This document shows, piece by piece, positions 1 to 6,585 of a stretch of 8,589 nucleotides of DNA (positions are counted from its first letter, which is position 1; every line of letters begins with the position of its first letter). The notes under the pieces were generated by a model. The model was not told the origin of the DNA. It did no database searches and worked only from the letters and a program-made list of their open reading frames with translations. The DNA lies in assembly GCA_021846605.1 (NCBI GenBank), contig JAJZWQ010000138.1, positions 1-8,589 of the forward strand. The letters are read 5' to 3'. Made by a program: the position numbers and the translations under genes. The stretch comes from Bacillota bacterium (GTDB taxonomy: Bacteria > Bacillota_E > RBS10-35 > JAJYVN01).

Positions 1-119
1 CCCCCAAGGAGATTGCCGCCGTCCTCGGGGTGTCGGTGTCGCGCATCTCTCAGTTGCACAGCCGCGCCGTCCTGCGGCTGCGGGGCCAGATCGGGCACGC
101 CCAGCGCAACCTGCTTTGA
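1..119 (+). CDS. Sigma-70 family RNA polymerase sigma factor, C-terminal end (partial, region 4)
   Basis: The reading frame whose codons begin at position 3 is open from the window edge to TGA at 117-119. It gives PKEIAAVLGVSVSRISQLHS followed by RAVLRLR and a short tail. This is the helix-turn-helix of sigma region 4.2, which binds the -35 element. The 'KEI..VLGVS.SR(I/V)SQLH..A.LRLR' pattern is closest to the FliA/SigD/WhiG (sigma-28) class in my memory, where 'LKEIGxVLGVSESRVSQLHxxAL' is typical. The rest of the protein lies upstream, so the class is an inference. The next gene starts 86 nt downstream on the same strand, and the two may be co-transcribed. Confidence 0.85.
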   Translation, partial: PKEIAAVLGVSVSRISQLHSRAVLRLRGQIGHAQRNLL

Positions 120-205
120 GCGCCCGTGGCGGCGCAACCCCGGACCGGTTCGTGGGCATCCTGCCGCGCAGGGCGCGCGCGGGGCGCCTGGGAGGGGGCG
201 GGGAC

Positions 206-760
206 GTGCGGGACGGCAGCGGGGCGCGGCGGCGGCTCGCGGCGCGGCGACGGGCGTTGGAGCAGGCGTTGGCCGCACTGCGTCAGGGCGGTTTGGGTCA
301 GAGCCAGGGAGAGGGGCTCTCCGAGCTTTCCAGCTACGACAACCATCCGGGCGATCTGGGGACCGAGACGTGGCAGCGCGGGCAGCAGGTCGGCCGCGCA
401 CAGGACCTGGAGCGCGACCTGGCGACGGTGGCCGAGGCGGAGGCCGCGCTCGATCGGGGGCGCTACGGCGTTTGCGGGCGCTGTGGGCGGACGATTCCGC
501 GCGCGCGTTTGGCGGCCCGGCCGGAGGCCCTGACCTGCGTCGGCTGCCAGGAGGCCGCCGAGGCGGAGGCCGCCGCGCTCGGACCCCAGGGGCAGGCGCC
601 GGCGCAGCCCCTGGGCGGTCAGGAGCGGCGGGCGGCGGGCGGCTTCGATCCGCAGGACGCCTGGCAGATGGTGGCGCAGTATGGGTCAAGCGGCGACACG
701 CACTCCGGCGGGCCGGGCGGCGGCGTCGCGGATCTGGAGGAACCGGCCGGGCCCGATTGA
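206..760 (+). CDS. TraR/DksA-type C4 zinc-finger protein (YteA-like)
   Basis: The product is 184 aa from GTG 206. It has an Arg/Ala-rich helical N-terminus, then LSSYDNHPGDLGTE, a signature of the YteA group of DksA-like proteins in Bacillota, and a predicted coiled coil (ERDLATVAEAEAAL). An intact zinc finger follows, with CGRC and CVGC separated by 17 residues (around 473-551 nt). The C-terminal part is Gly/Ala-rich and variable. DksA relatives enter the RNA polymerase secondary channel; YteA-type proteins are mostly uncharacterised, some linked to sporulation, so a role in transcription control is family inference. I chose GTG 206 because GGAGGGGG at 191-198 sits just upstream. The same frame is open back to TTG 116, which overlaps the sigma-factor stop, but that start has no visible ribosome site and its extra 30 residues look unconserved. 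Confidence 0.85.
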   Translation: MRDGSGARRRLAARRRALEQALAALRQGGLGQSQGEGLSELSSYDNHPGDLGTETWQRGQQVGRAQDLERDLATVAEAEAALDRGRYGVCGRCGRTIPRARLAARPEALTCVGCQEAAEAEAAALGPQGQAPAQPLGGQERRAAGGFDPQDAWQMVAQYGSSGDTHSGGPGGGVADLEEPAGPD

Positions 761-783
761 ACGCCCGGGCCGGCCGCCGCGCG

Positions 784-792
784 TGCTACAAT
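784..792 (+). promoter_or_regulatory. Extended -10 promoter for lspA
   Basis: TGCTACAAT at 784-792 is an extended -10 element (TGn plus TACAAT, one mismatch to TATAAT). It lies 33 nt before the lspA start, placing transcription start near 799. No good -35 box sits 16-18 nt upstream, as is common for extended -10 promoters. TTGAAC at 757-762 is 24 nt away, too far. This suggests lspA and the following pseudouridine synthase can be transcribed independently of the upstream genes. Confidence 0.5.
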
Positions 793-825
793 CCGTAAGC
801 CGGGAGGGCGACAGGGGGGCGGCGC

Positions 826-1305
826 TTGCGGATCGGGCTCGTGGCGGCGGCGGTTTTCCTCGTCGATCTGCTGACCAAACAGTGGGTCTCCACGCACCTG
901 CAGACGGGTCAGAGCATCCGGGTGATCCCCGGCCTGTTTTCGTTGACGTACGTGGACAACGCAGGTGCGGCCTTCGGCCTGCTGCAAAACCAGACCCTGC
1001 TGTTTATCGCCATCACGGTGGCGGTGGTCGCCCTGATCCTGACGTACGGCCGGCGGGCGGCGCGCCACCAGCCGCTGCTCGGTCTGGCCTTTGGGTTGCA
1101 GCTCGGCGGCGCCCTGGGCAATCTGCTGGACCGCCTGCTGTATGCGCGGGTGATCGACTTCCTGAATGTGCGCGGCTTCCCCTATGTGTTCAACGTTGCG
1201 GACAGCGCGATCGTGGTCGGCGGCATCCTCTTTGCCGTGGTGGCGCTGCGTGAGCCGGAGCCGCGGCCGGAGTCGGAGACACCGTCGGGGCGGCGGGGGG
1301 GTTGA
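826..1305 (+). CDS. lspA: Lipoprotein signal peptidase (signal peptidase II)
   Basis: The product is 159 aa, the normal length for this family. LspA is an inner-membrane aspartyl protease that removes the signal peptide from diacylglyceryl-modified prolipoproteins, cutting before the lipidated cysteine. The conserved blocks are present: FLVDLLTKQW (residues 11-20), VDNAGAAFG (43-51), GGALGNLLDR (94-103), VIDFLN (109-114) and FNVADSAIVVGG (from 122). The catalytic pair should be Asp111 and Asp126. Four hydrophobic segments fit the four-helix topology, and the charged Pro/Glu/Arg tail should be cytoplasmic. The start is TTG 826 with AGGGGGG at 813-819 as ribosome site. The stop overlaps the TTG start of the next gene (TTGA, 1302-1305), so translation is probably coupled. 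A predicted lipoprotein encoded at 2627 is a likely local substrate. Confidence 0.97.
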   Translation: MRIGLVAAAVFLVDLLTKQWVSTHLQTGQSIRVIPGLFSLTYVDNAGAAFGLLQNQTLLFIAITVAVVALILTYGRRAARHQPLLGLAFGLQLGGALGNLLDRLLYARVIDFLNVRGFPYVFNVADSAIVVGGILFAVVALREPEPRPESETPSGRRGG

Positions 1306-2294
1306 GCACGCCGCCGGCCTTCCCCTGCCGCCTGGTGGCGGCCCGGGGCGCGGAGCGGCTTGACCGCTTTCTGACCGAGGCCCTGGGTGCGCCCGGGCTC
1401 TCGCGCACCGCGGTGCAGCGGGCGATCGCGATGGACATGGTGCGCGTGGACGGCAGGCCGGGGTCGGCCGGCCAGCGGCTGGCGGCCGGCGCGGTGGTCG
1501 AGGTCGGCGGGGTGCCGCGCGCCCCGGGGCCGTCCCTGGAGCCCGAGGCGATTCCCCTGCGCGTGGTGTATGAGGACGAACACCTGGCGGTGATCGACAA
1601 GCCGCGCGGGCTGGTGGTGCACCCGGCGGCGGGCAACCCGCGCGGCACGCTCGTCAACGCCCTGCTCGCCCGGTACGGGTCGTTGGAGGGCGTGGCGGCC
1701 GAGGACGCGGCGGCGGCCGGCCGCAACGCCCTGGAGTTCGGGGACGACGTGCGGCCCGGGATCGTCCATCGTCTGGACAAGGATACGACGGGTCTGCTGG
1801 TGGTGGCGCGGACGGCCGAGGCCGGGGCGGGTCTGCGGCTCCAGATCGGTCGGCACACCATGGTGCGGGAGTATTGGGCGCTGGTGCGCGGCAGCCCCCG
1901 GGAGCGCCTGCGCATTGACGCCCCCATCGGGCGCGCCCCCGACCGTCGGCGGATGGCGGTGGTTGCCGACGGTCGCCAGGCGTGCACCCACGTGCGCTGT
2001 CTGGAGCGGCTGGGCGGGCCCTCCGCCCCCTACACCCTCTGCGAGGTTCGACTGGAGACCGGCCGCACCCACCAGATCCGGGTGCATCTGGCCTTCTGCG
2101 GGTTTCCGGTCGCCGCCGATCCGCTTTACGGACGACCGGAGGCCGACCGCGCCGCGGGGTTGGAACTCCAGGGGCAGGCGCTGCACGCCTTCCGCCTGTC
2201 GTTCCGCCACCCGGTGACGGATCGGGCCCTGACCTTCGAGGCGCCGCCGCCGCCCGACTTTGCCCGGGTACTCGAGCACTTGCGCGCGGGCTGA
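1302..2294 (+). CDS. RluA-family (RluD/YlyB-like) 23S rRNA-type pseudouridine synthase
   Basis: The product is 330 aa, a usual length for S4-domain RluA-family enzymes, which convert uridine to pseudouridine in large-subunit rRNA. Residues about 10-75 form an S4-type RNA-binding domain (ERLDRFLTEAL, then SRTAVQRAI, then VRVDGR). The catalytic domain follows with YEDEHLAVIDKPRGLVVHPA (from 90), the family motif HRLDKDTTGLLV with catalytic Asp159, RTHQIRVHLA and the late block DPLYGR. There is an Ala-rich insertion before the catalytic motif (about residues 127-149). In Bacillus, lspA is followed by ylyB of this family, and the same order occurs here. The target uridines cannot be read from the sequence: RluD modifies 23S 1911/1915/1917, but YlyB specificity may differ. 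TTG 1302 overlaps the lspA stop; GTG 1335 is an alternative start just inside the S4 domain. Confidence 0.95.
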   Translation: MSTPPAFPCRLVAARGAERLDRFLTEALGAPGLSRTAVQRAIAMDMVRVDGRPGSAGQRLAAGAVVEVGGVPRAPGPSLEPEAIPLRVVYEDEHLAVIDKPRGLVVHPAAGNPRGTLVNALLARYGSLEGVAAEDAAAAGRNALEFGDDVRPGIVHRLDKDTTGLLVVARTAEAGAGLRLQIGRHTMVREYWALVRGSPRERLRIDAPIGRAPDRRRMAVVADGRQACTHVRCLERLGGPSAPYTLCEVRLETGRTHQIRVHLAFCGFPVAADPLYGRPEADRAAGLELQGQALHAFRLSFRHPVTDRALTFEAPPPPDFARVLEHLRAG

Positions 2295-2431
2295 CTGCTG
2301 GGTGCGCTTTGGACCGACGGCGGCAGGATGGTGATCAGGACGGTGTCGGCGGTCGCAGCGAGGGCGTAGGGGAGACGGGCGGCAGAAAGGGCAGGGTCGA
2401 CGCGGGTACCGGGTTCTGCGGCCCGTGGTTG

Positions 2432-2459
2432 GTCGCGCCTGTGGTGGCAGGAGCGCGAC
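2432..2459. other. Inverted repeat in intergenic gap
   Basis: GTCGCGC at 2432-2438 is the exact reverse complement of GCGCGAC at 2453-2459. Inside it CTG (2439-2441) can also pair with CAG (2448-2450) if two bases bulge out, closing on a TGGTGG loop. No T-run follows on either strand, so this is not a classical intrinsic terminator. It may stall or protect the 3' end of the upstream lspA-pseudouridine synthase message. Confidence 0.4.
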
Positions 2460-2532
2460 GCAGACGGACGTGGCGGCGGTGGCCGTAGCCGGCGCGGGGC
2501 GGAGGGTGGAGGCCGGGACGGGCGCACGCCGA

Positions 2533-2557
2533 ACCGGGTCTGTGCAGGGAACCCGGT
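2533..2557. other. Second inverted repeat in intergenic gap
   Basis: ACCGGGT at 2533-2539 pairs perfectly with ACCCGGT at 2551-2557 around an 11-nt loop. There is no T-tract. It lies 70 nt before the lipoprotein start, so it could be a U-less terminator of the upstream operon or part of the lipoprotein leader. Chance occurrence is also possible in such GC-rich sequence. Confidence 0.35.
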
Positions 2558-2604
2558 GGCCAACCGCGCCGTCCACAGCCGTGAAGCCCTCCTGATTCGG
2601 GCGA

Positions 2605-2621
2605 ACCTCCGGCAGAGGTGG
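2605..2621 (+). promoter_or_regulatory. Ribosome binding site of the lipoprotein gene, within a small hairpin
   Basis: AGAGGTGG at 2614-2621 lies 5 nt before ATG 2627 and decides the start over the in-frame GTG at 2618, which overlaps this site. ACCTC at 2605-2609 is an exact complement of GAGGT at 2615-2619 with a 5-nt loop (CGGCA), so the ribosome site can be hidden in a short stem. Whether that stem forms in vivo is inference. Confidence 0.5.
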
Positions 2622-2626
2622 ATGCG

Positions 2627-5065
2627 ATGAAGTCCCGCCCAATCCGGGCGCTCTGGTGCCGCCGCTGGATGGCGGCGGCGACGTGCGCGGCGCTCGCGAC
2701 CGTCGCTGCAGGGTGTGCGGCGACGCGTTTGCCGTACGACCGGGGGGCTGCCGCAGCGCGGGTCGCGTCGCCCGCGCCGTCTGCCACCCGATCCGCGCTG
2801 CGCGCACCGTCCGATGCCGCGAACGCATCCGCGTCCGCCACCACGGCGCCGGCCGCGTTACCCGTGACGGTCGGTCGGGCCGCCTCCATGACGGCGCCGC
2901 GCAACTACCTTCCGGCGGTGCATTTCACCGACGCCGCGTTTGCCACCAGCACCGACGGCTGGGCCAGTGGCGTGGTCGGCCTGGGCTGCAGCGGCGCCGG
3001 GAGCACCGCCACCGCCCAGGGCGGCGTTATCGAGTCAACGGTGGACGGCGGAACGACGTGGACGGTTCAATATCGGGGTCCGGATGCCGTACTCATGCTG
3101 ACATTCGCCAATCGCTTGGACGGCTGGGCCCTGGCCGTGCCGGCGGACCGCATCCCGGCGTGCGGACCGCCGCCGTGGCCGGGCCAACTTGAACACCAGG
3201 TGCTTTTGGCCACCAAGGACGCGGGGCGCCGCTGGACCGTCGTCTCTGCGCATGCCGCCGGCATCGACGCCCTCTATTTCACCGGCGCGAACCAAGGCTT
3301 CGCCGGCCGTACCGGGTGCCGCGTCGGCGCATCCGGTGCCTCGGACGTCCCCGGGGTGTGCGGCGGCGCCCTGCTGCGCACCCTGGACGGGGGGCGTAGC
3401 TGGCTTCCGATCACCGCGGCGGATCCCATTGTCGCTCGTGCGACAGCCCCTGGCGTCCCTCCAGGTTCGTCGAACGTGTCCCTTCCGGTGGTCGCTCTGG
3501 CGCGGGGTGGCGGCGCCCTTTGGGCCCTGGAAGCCGGTTCTCCCCGTTCGGTGGGGCCCGGACGCCGGTCGGGCATCGCGCGCGTCGTCCGCAGCACCAA
3601 CGGCGGGTTGTCCTGGTCCTTGGCCGGCACGCTTCCCCTACCGAACCGGGCGTCCACGGCCGGGGCCGTTGGCACACTCACCTTCGTCTCGCCGCGCAAG
3701 GGTTGGGCGAGTATCTATGTCCCAGGCACGTGCGGGATGGCCGACTGCAGTGTGAACGCCGTTTTCCGCACCGCCGACGGTGGCCGCAACTGGATCGCGG
3801 TAACAGCCGGCCAGCCAGAATGTAACGTCGCGGCCCCCGCCTTTGCGGCGTCGGAGACGGAAACCATCGTGGCCCGGGGGGTCAACCTCGCGGCGTGCGC
3901 AGGCCCCGCAACGACTCTGATGCGCTCGACCAACGGCGGTGCGACGTGGAGTCAGGCCACAACGTGGTCGGTGGAGTACCCACTTCACCTCCTTGTTGTT
4001 CCAGGCCGCGGCGCAGGCCTCTGGGCCGTGACGGGTTCGGCGCTCCTGCGTTCCGTGGACGGCGGTGTCGTCTGGAGCCAGGAACTGCCCGCTCCGGTCC
4101 CGACCGAGGCCGTCGACTTTCTCACCTCCGAGAACGGTTGGGGAGTCGGGACCGTCTCGCATCCCGGCGCGGTGTTGCGCACCACCAACGGCGGTCGCAC
4201 CTGGTCGCTGGCGGCGTCTTTCCGGAACGTACACCTGTTTGGCATAAGCTTCGCCGGCGCACGCCACGGTTGGGTCTCTGGATCGACGCCCGCCTGGGAC
4301 CCGCAGTCTGGCACGGGGGTGCTCTTGCACACCTCGGATCGAGGCCGCACGTGGGCGGGGGTCGTACCGAGCAGCGGCGTGGGAATCGCCAGGGCATCAA
4401 GCAAGATGCCGACGCGGCGCGGAACCCTGGGTCCAGGGGGAGGGGCGCCGACCCCGATGAGCGGCATCCCGAACACGGCGGCCATCCGCTTCTCGTCCGC
4501 GCGCTCCGGCACGCTCATCGGCCTGGGGGCCCTCTCCGCCTGCTATTCCGGCTGCCCGCCCGCGGACTTGTTCAGAACCGGCGATGGTGGTACCCGGTGG
4601 TCTTCGGCCGGCACCGTGCCGAATCCAGGCGGCCTGTTCGCGGTCGACATCGGCGCGGCGGGTCGAGTCTGGGGCATGTGGCGGGGGCCGGCGAACTGCG
4701 GCCCGCTGCTGCGCGAACACTCCGCAGCGCCATCCGGCTGGAGGGTCCTGGGTTGCCTGTCGGGCCTCTCGTTCGTGGGCAATCCGGCCCTCGCCTTTCC
4801 CACGGCACAAAGCGGCTTCGCCATCCTCCCGCAGGTCCTGAGTCCCGCCGTCCCGGGCCAGCGGCCAGCAGTCATACGGCCCATGCTCCTGCGGACCGCC
4901 GACGGCGGCCGATCGTGGACCGCAGACCCGCTGCCCTTGGCGCCCGGCGCATGGTTCGGTAGCCATCTCTTCTTCCTGAATCCCACCCACGGCTGGCTCC
5001 TGAGCGGCGGCGCGGTTTGGGTGACCACCGACGGCGGCCGCGACTGGACCGGGGCCGCCCCCTGA
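2627..5065 (+). CDS. Predicted lipoprotein with about 12 Asp-box (BNR/Ycf48-like) repeats
   Basis: The product is 812 aa. A basic start (MKSRPIRALWCRRW) and hydrophobic stretch lead to VAAGC, a slightly atypical lipobox, so Cys30 is the probable lipidated residue. An Ala/Ser/Pro/Thr-rich linker runs to about residue 95. The rest is repetitive. About twelve Asp-box motifs, (S/T)xDGGxxW or near variants, are visible: TVDGGTTW, TKDAGRRW, TLDGGRSW, STNGGLSW, TADGGRNW, STNGGATW, SVDGGVVW, TTNGGRTW, TSDRGRTW, TGDGGTRW, TADGGRSW and TTDGGRDW. Many are followed by a GWA/GWG/GWV turn. This pattern marks beta-propellers of the sialidase/Ycf48-like superfamily, enough for one large or two smaller propellers. 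There is no sign of a sialidase active site. Many paired cysteines (GTCGMADC, ACYSGC, CRVGASGASDVPGVC) suggest disulfides outside the membrane. Ligand and function are unknown; lspA in the window could process it. Confidence 0.9.
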   Translation: MKSRPIRALWCRRWMAAATCAALATVAAGCAATRLPYDRGAAAARVASPAPSATRSALRAPSDAANASASATTAPAALPVTVGRAASMTAPRNYLPAVHFTDAAFATSTDGWASGVVGLGCSGAGSTATAQGGVIESTVDGGTTWTVQYRGPDAVLMLTFANRLDGWALAVPADRIPACGPPPWPGQLEHQVLLATKDAGRRWTVVSAHAAGIDALYFTGANQGFAGRTGCRVGASGASDVPGVCGGALLRTLDGGRSWLPITAADPIVARATAPGVPPGSSNVSLPVVALARGGGALWALEAGSPRSVGPGRRSGIARVVRSTNGGLSWSLAGTLPLPNRASTAGAVGTLTFVSPRKGWASIYVPGTCGMADCSVNAVFRTADGGRNWIAVTAGQPECNVAAPAFAASETETIVARGVNLAACAGPATTLMRSTNGGATWSQATTWSVEYPLHLLVVPGRGAGLWAVTGSALLRSVDGGVVWSQELPAPVPTEAVDFLTSENGWGVGTVSHPGAVLRTTNGGRTWSLAASFRNVHLFGISFAGARHGWVSGSTPAWDPQSGTGVLLHTSDRGRTWAGVVPSSGVGIARASSKMPTRRGTLGPGGGAPTPMSGIPNTAAIRFSSARSGTLIGLGALSACYSGCPPADLFRTGDGGTRWSSAGTVPNPGGLFAVDIGAAGRVWGMWRGPANCGPLLREHSAAPSGWRVLGCLSGLSFVGNPALAFPTAQSGFAILPQVLSPAVPGQRPAVIRPMLLRTADGGRSWTADPLPLAPGAWFGSHLFFLNPTHGWLLSGGAVWVTTDGGRDWTGAAP

Positions 5066-5122
5066 GCAGGTCTTGGTGCACACGAGCGCATCGTCGTTTC
5101 ACGACCACTTTCGAGCGTGTAT

Positions 5123-5159
5123 GGCCCTGAGGGCCTGGCCACCCCGGAAGGGACCGGGG
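5123..5159 (+). terminator. Paired GC hairpins downstream of the lipoprotein gene
   Basis: Two adjacent stem-loops start 57 nt after the lipoprotein stop: GGCCC-TGA-GGGCC (5123-5135) and CCCCGG-AAGGGA-CCGGGG (5142-5159). Both stems are perfect. No T-run follows, so intrinsic termination is uncertain. They may be a U-less terminator or a 3'-end stabiliser. Confidence 0.35.
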
Positions 5160-5232
5160 CAATGAAGCGCTTGCTGGTCCAGCAGCGGTGTCGCGAGCTT
5201 TGCACCGTCGCTTGGAGGCGGTTCTCGCTCCC

Positions 5233-5274
5233 CCGCGGCCCCCCCTTGCGTTGAGCCACGGGGGGGGGCCGCGG
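5233..5274. terminator. 13-bp perfect inverted repeat between convergent genes
   Basis: CCGCGGCCCCCCC (5233-5245) and GGGGGGGCCGCGG (5262-5274) are exact reverse complements around a 16-nt spacer. It sits 14 nt past the minus-strand stop at 5289 and about 170 nt past the + strand stop at 5065, so it could end transcription from both sides. Neither side has a T-tract. Confidence 0.5.
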
Positions 5275-5288
5275 TCCGTTGGAACACG

Positions 5289-6359
5289 TTAGCTGGACCG
5301 CTTCTTCTGCAGGCGCATGACCTCCGTTCGAACGCGGGCCACACCATCGGCTCCCACGATCTCCGCGAGGAACGGGATACCGTATCCCTCTCCCTCACAT
5401 GCGGCCCGGAGCAGCCCCAGCAGCAGATGCTCGGGCTCCACCTCATGGGGCACCGCAGCCGCGTCAGGCCCCTTCACAACCTGACCGAGGCTTTGCGCCG
5501 CCTCCATGGCGAATTTGCCGATCACATCGCGGAACTCAACCGACGGCTCCGTGTGCTGCGGCTGCGGAGGATCCGCGCGGGCCGCAGCCGCATCTGCCTT
5601 CGCCGCCAGAGCGTCCACGTCCACCCCGACGCCCTGCAGCGCGGCCATGGCCAGGGGCGGCCGCTCGCGGAGCAGGGCCAGAAGCAAATGAACCGGCCGC
5701 TGTATCGCCCGGTTCCGCTCCTTGGCCTCAGCCTGGGCTCTGCGGTAGACGCTGCCGGTCGCATCCGAGACCCTTGTGTATGAGCCACTGGTAGTCACGG
5801 TCACGTCGCTGAGCGCCTGGCGCGCCTCGCGGATCGCGGCCACGGGCGCGCGCAGGGCCTCGATGCGCGCGGCCTCGCGCTGCAAGGCGCGGTCCACACA
5901 CCAGGCCACCGCCAGGCTCCGACTCCGCACCACACCGGACTCCACGAGCAGGTCGATCGCCGTCACCGCGTCGCCGCGCAGCCGAGTCATCACGGGGGTG
6001 CTCGCCACCTCGGGTCGCTGCTCGCAGGTAGCGTCCCCTCGGCCCGGACCTACTCGGATAACCGTGCTGCTGCCGGTGCGCATGTTCTGTTCACTCAGCC
6101 ACTTCTTCGTCCCGCAGTGCACGGAAACGCGCAACGCCGTCTCCGGGCCGCCCTGCCGCCGCGCAACCTCTTGTAACGCGGCCTGGTGCGCGTCCAGGAA
6201 AGCGTCGAGCGTACCGTCCTCGTCTCCATCCTGTACCGGCAGATCCATGATGATGAGGCCCCCAGCCCCGTCCTCGTCCAACTCGACCGCGATTTCGCCC
6301 AGTCTCACACCCGCCACGGCCTTCCGGAACGCCGCGTCAACGGATCGCCGCTTCTCCAC
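5289..6359 (-). CDS. Protein with RHH-like segment and two Clp N-terminal-type repeats, no ATPase
   Basis: The product is 356 aa from GTG 6359, with AAGGGGGG (complement of 6368-6375) as ribosome site. Residues 1 to about 105 are an acidic N-terminal region I do not recognise. Residues about 122-160 (MTRLRGDAVTAIDLLVESGV, then VRSRSLAVAWCVDRAL) match the strand-helix-helix pattern of ribbon-helix-helix proteins. Residues about 204-255 and 276-350 each look like a Clp N-terminal repeat: RPVHLLLALLRE with GVGVDVDAL, and EPEHLLLGLLRA with a tail like that of ClpC/ClpB N-domains. A Gln/Pro-rich linker joins them. There is no Walker A/B or AAA+ module, so this is not a Clp ATPase. In ClpC/ClpA this domain binds adaptors and substrates; adaptor, decoy or DNA-bound sensor roles here are speculation. 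It converges with the lipoprotein gene and appears monocistronic. Confidence 0.85.
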   Translation of the reverse strand: MEKRRSVDAAFRKAVAGVRLGEIAVELDEDGAGGLIIMDLPVQDGDEDGTLDAFLDAHQAALQEVARRQGGPETALRVSVHCGTKKWLSEQNMRTGSSTVIRVGPGRGDATCEQRPEVASTPVMTRLRGDAVTAIDLLVESGVVRSRSLAVAWCVDRALQREAARIEALRAPVAAIREARQALSDVTVTTSGSYTRVSDATGSVYRRAQAEAKERNRAIQRPVHLLLALLRERPPLAMAALQGVGVDVDALAAKADAAAARADPPQPQHTEPSVEFRDVIGKFAMEAAQSLGQVVKGPDAAAVPHEVEPEHLLLGLLRAACEGEGYGIPFLAEIVGADGVARVRTEVMRLQKKRSS

Positions 6360-6384
6360 TTACACCGCCCCCCTTACCGTTTGA

Positions 6385-6414
6385 ACCGTACTGCCATACA
6401 CCATTACATCGCAA
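6385..6414 (-). promoter_or_regulatory. Possible promoter of the Clp_N-repeat gene
   Basis: On the minus strand TTGCGA (complement of 6409-6414) and TACGGT (complement of 6385-6390) are 18 nt apart, resembling weak -35 and -10 boxes. They would place the transcript start about 20 nt before the GTG at 6359. The match is poor, but this patch is visibly richer in A/T than its surroundings. Confidence 0.3.
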
Positions 6415-6502
6415 GTGCGGCGGTGTTCGTATCCCGATGGCCCAAGCCGCACCGCGACGAGCGTCCATCCCGCCCCGGGTCCGAACAGCCCTGCAAATAG
6501 GG

Positions 6503-6522
6503 CCACAGGACCACAGGACCAC
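6503..6522 (+). repeat. Short tandem repeat (8-bp unit, about 2.5 copies)
   Basis: CCACAGGA occurs at 6503-6510 and 6511-6518, followed by a partial third copy (CCAC). It lies in the 226-base gap between the Clp_N-repeat gene and the degraded region. No function is evident. Confidence 0.5.
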
Positions 6523-6585
6523 TGAGATGTCCGGCGCAAGTTTTGGCCGCCAGGTGTACGGCTGCTCACTCAGCCGGAGGGGAAC

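Larger units (their letters stand above)
2295..2626 (+). other. Intergenic gap without a convincing gene
   Basis: This 332-base stretch separates the pseudouridine synthase from the Asp-box lipoprotein gene. Open frames cross it on both strands, but their translations are Pro/Arg/Gly-rich low-complexity text with no motif, as expected by chance at this GC content. It holds two perfect 7-bp inverted repeats (2432-2459 and 2533-2557) and a small hairpin over the ribosome site of the next gene. No clear sigma-A promoter is seen. In Bacillus pyrR would follow ylyB; nothing here resembles it. Confidence 0.6.

Noticed and set aside
757..792. TTGAAC (757-762) with TACAAT (787-792) as a standard -35/-10 pair
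   Set aside because: The spacer would be 24 nt, too long for sigma-A. The extended -10 form (TGCTACAAT) explains the site better.
1182..2828. Very long minus-strand open frame (548 codons)
   Set aside because: It lies antisense to lspA and the pseudouridine synthase, both supported by family motifs. Its translation is Arg/Pro/His-rich with no motif, as expected for a shadow frame in GC-rich DNA.
6381..6409. Possible + strand promoter TTGAAC with TTACAT, 17 nt apart
   Set aside because: The -10 matches the consensus at only three positions, and there is no convincing + strand gene downstream.
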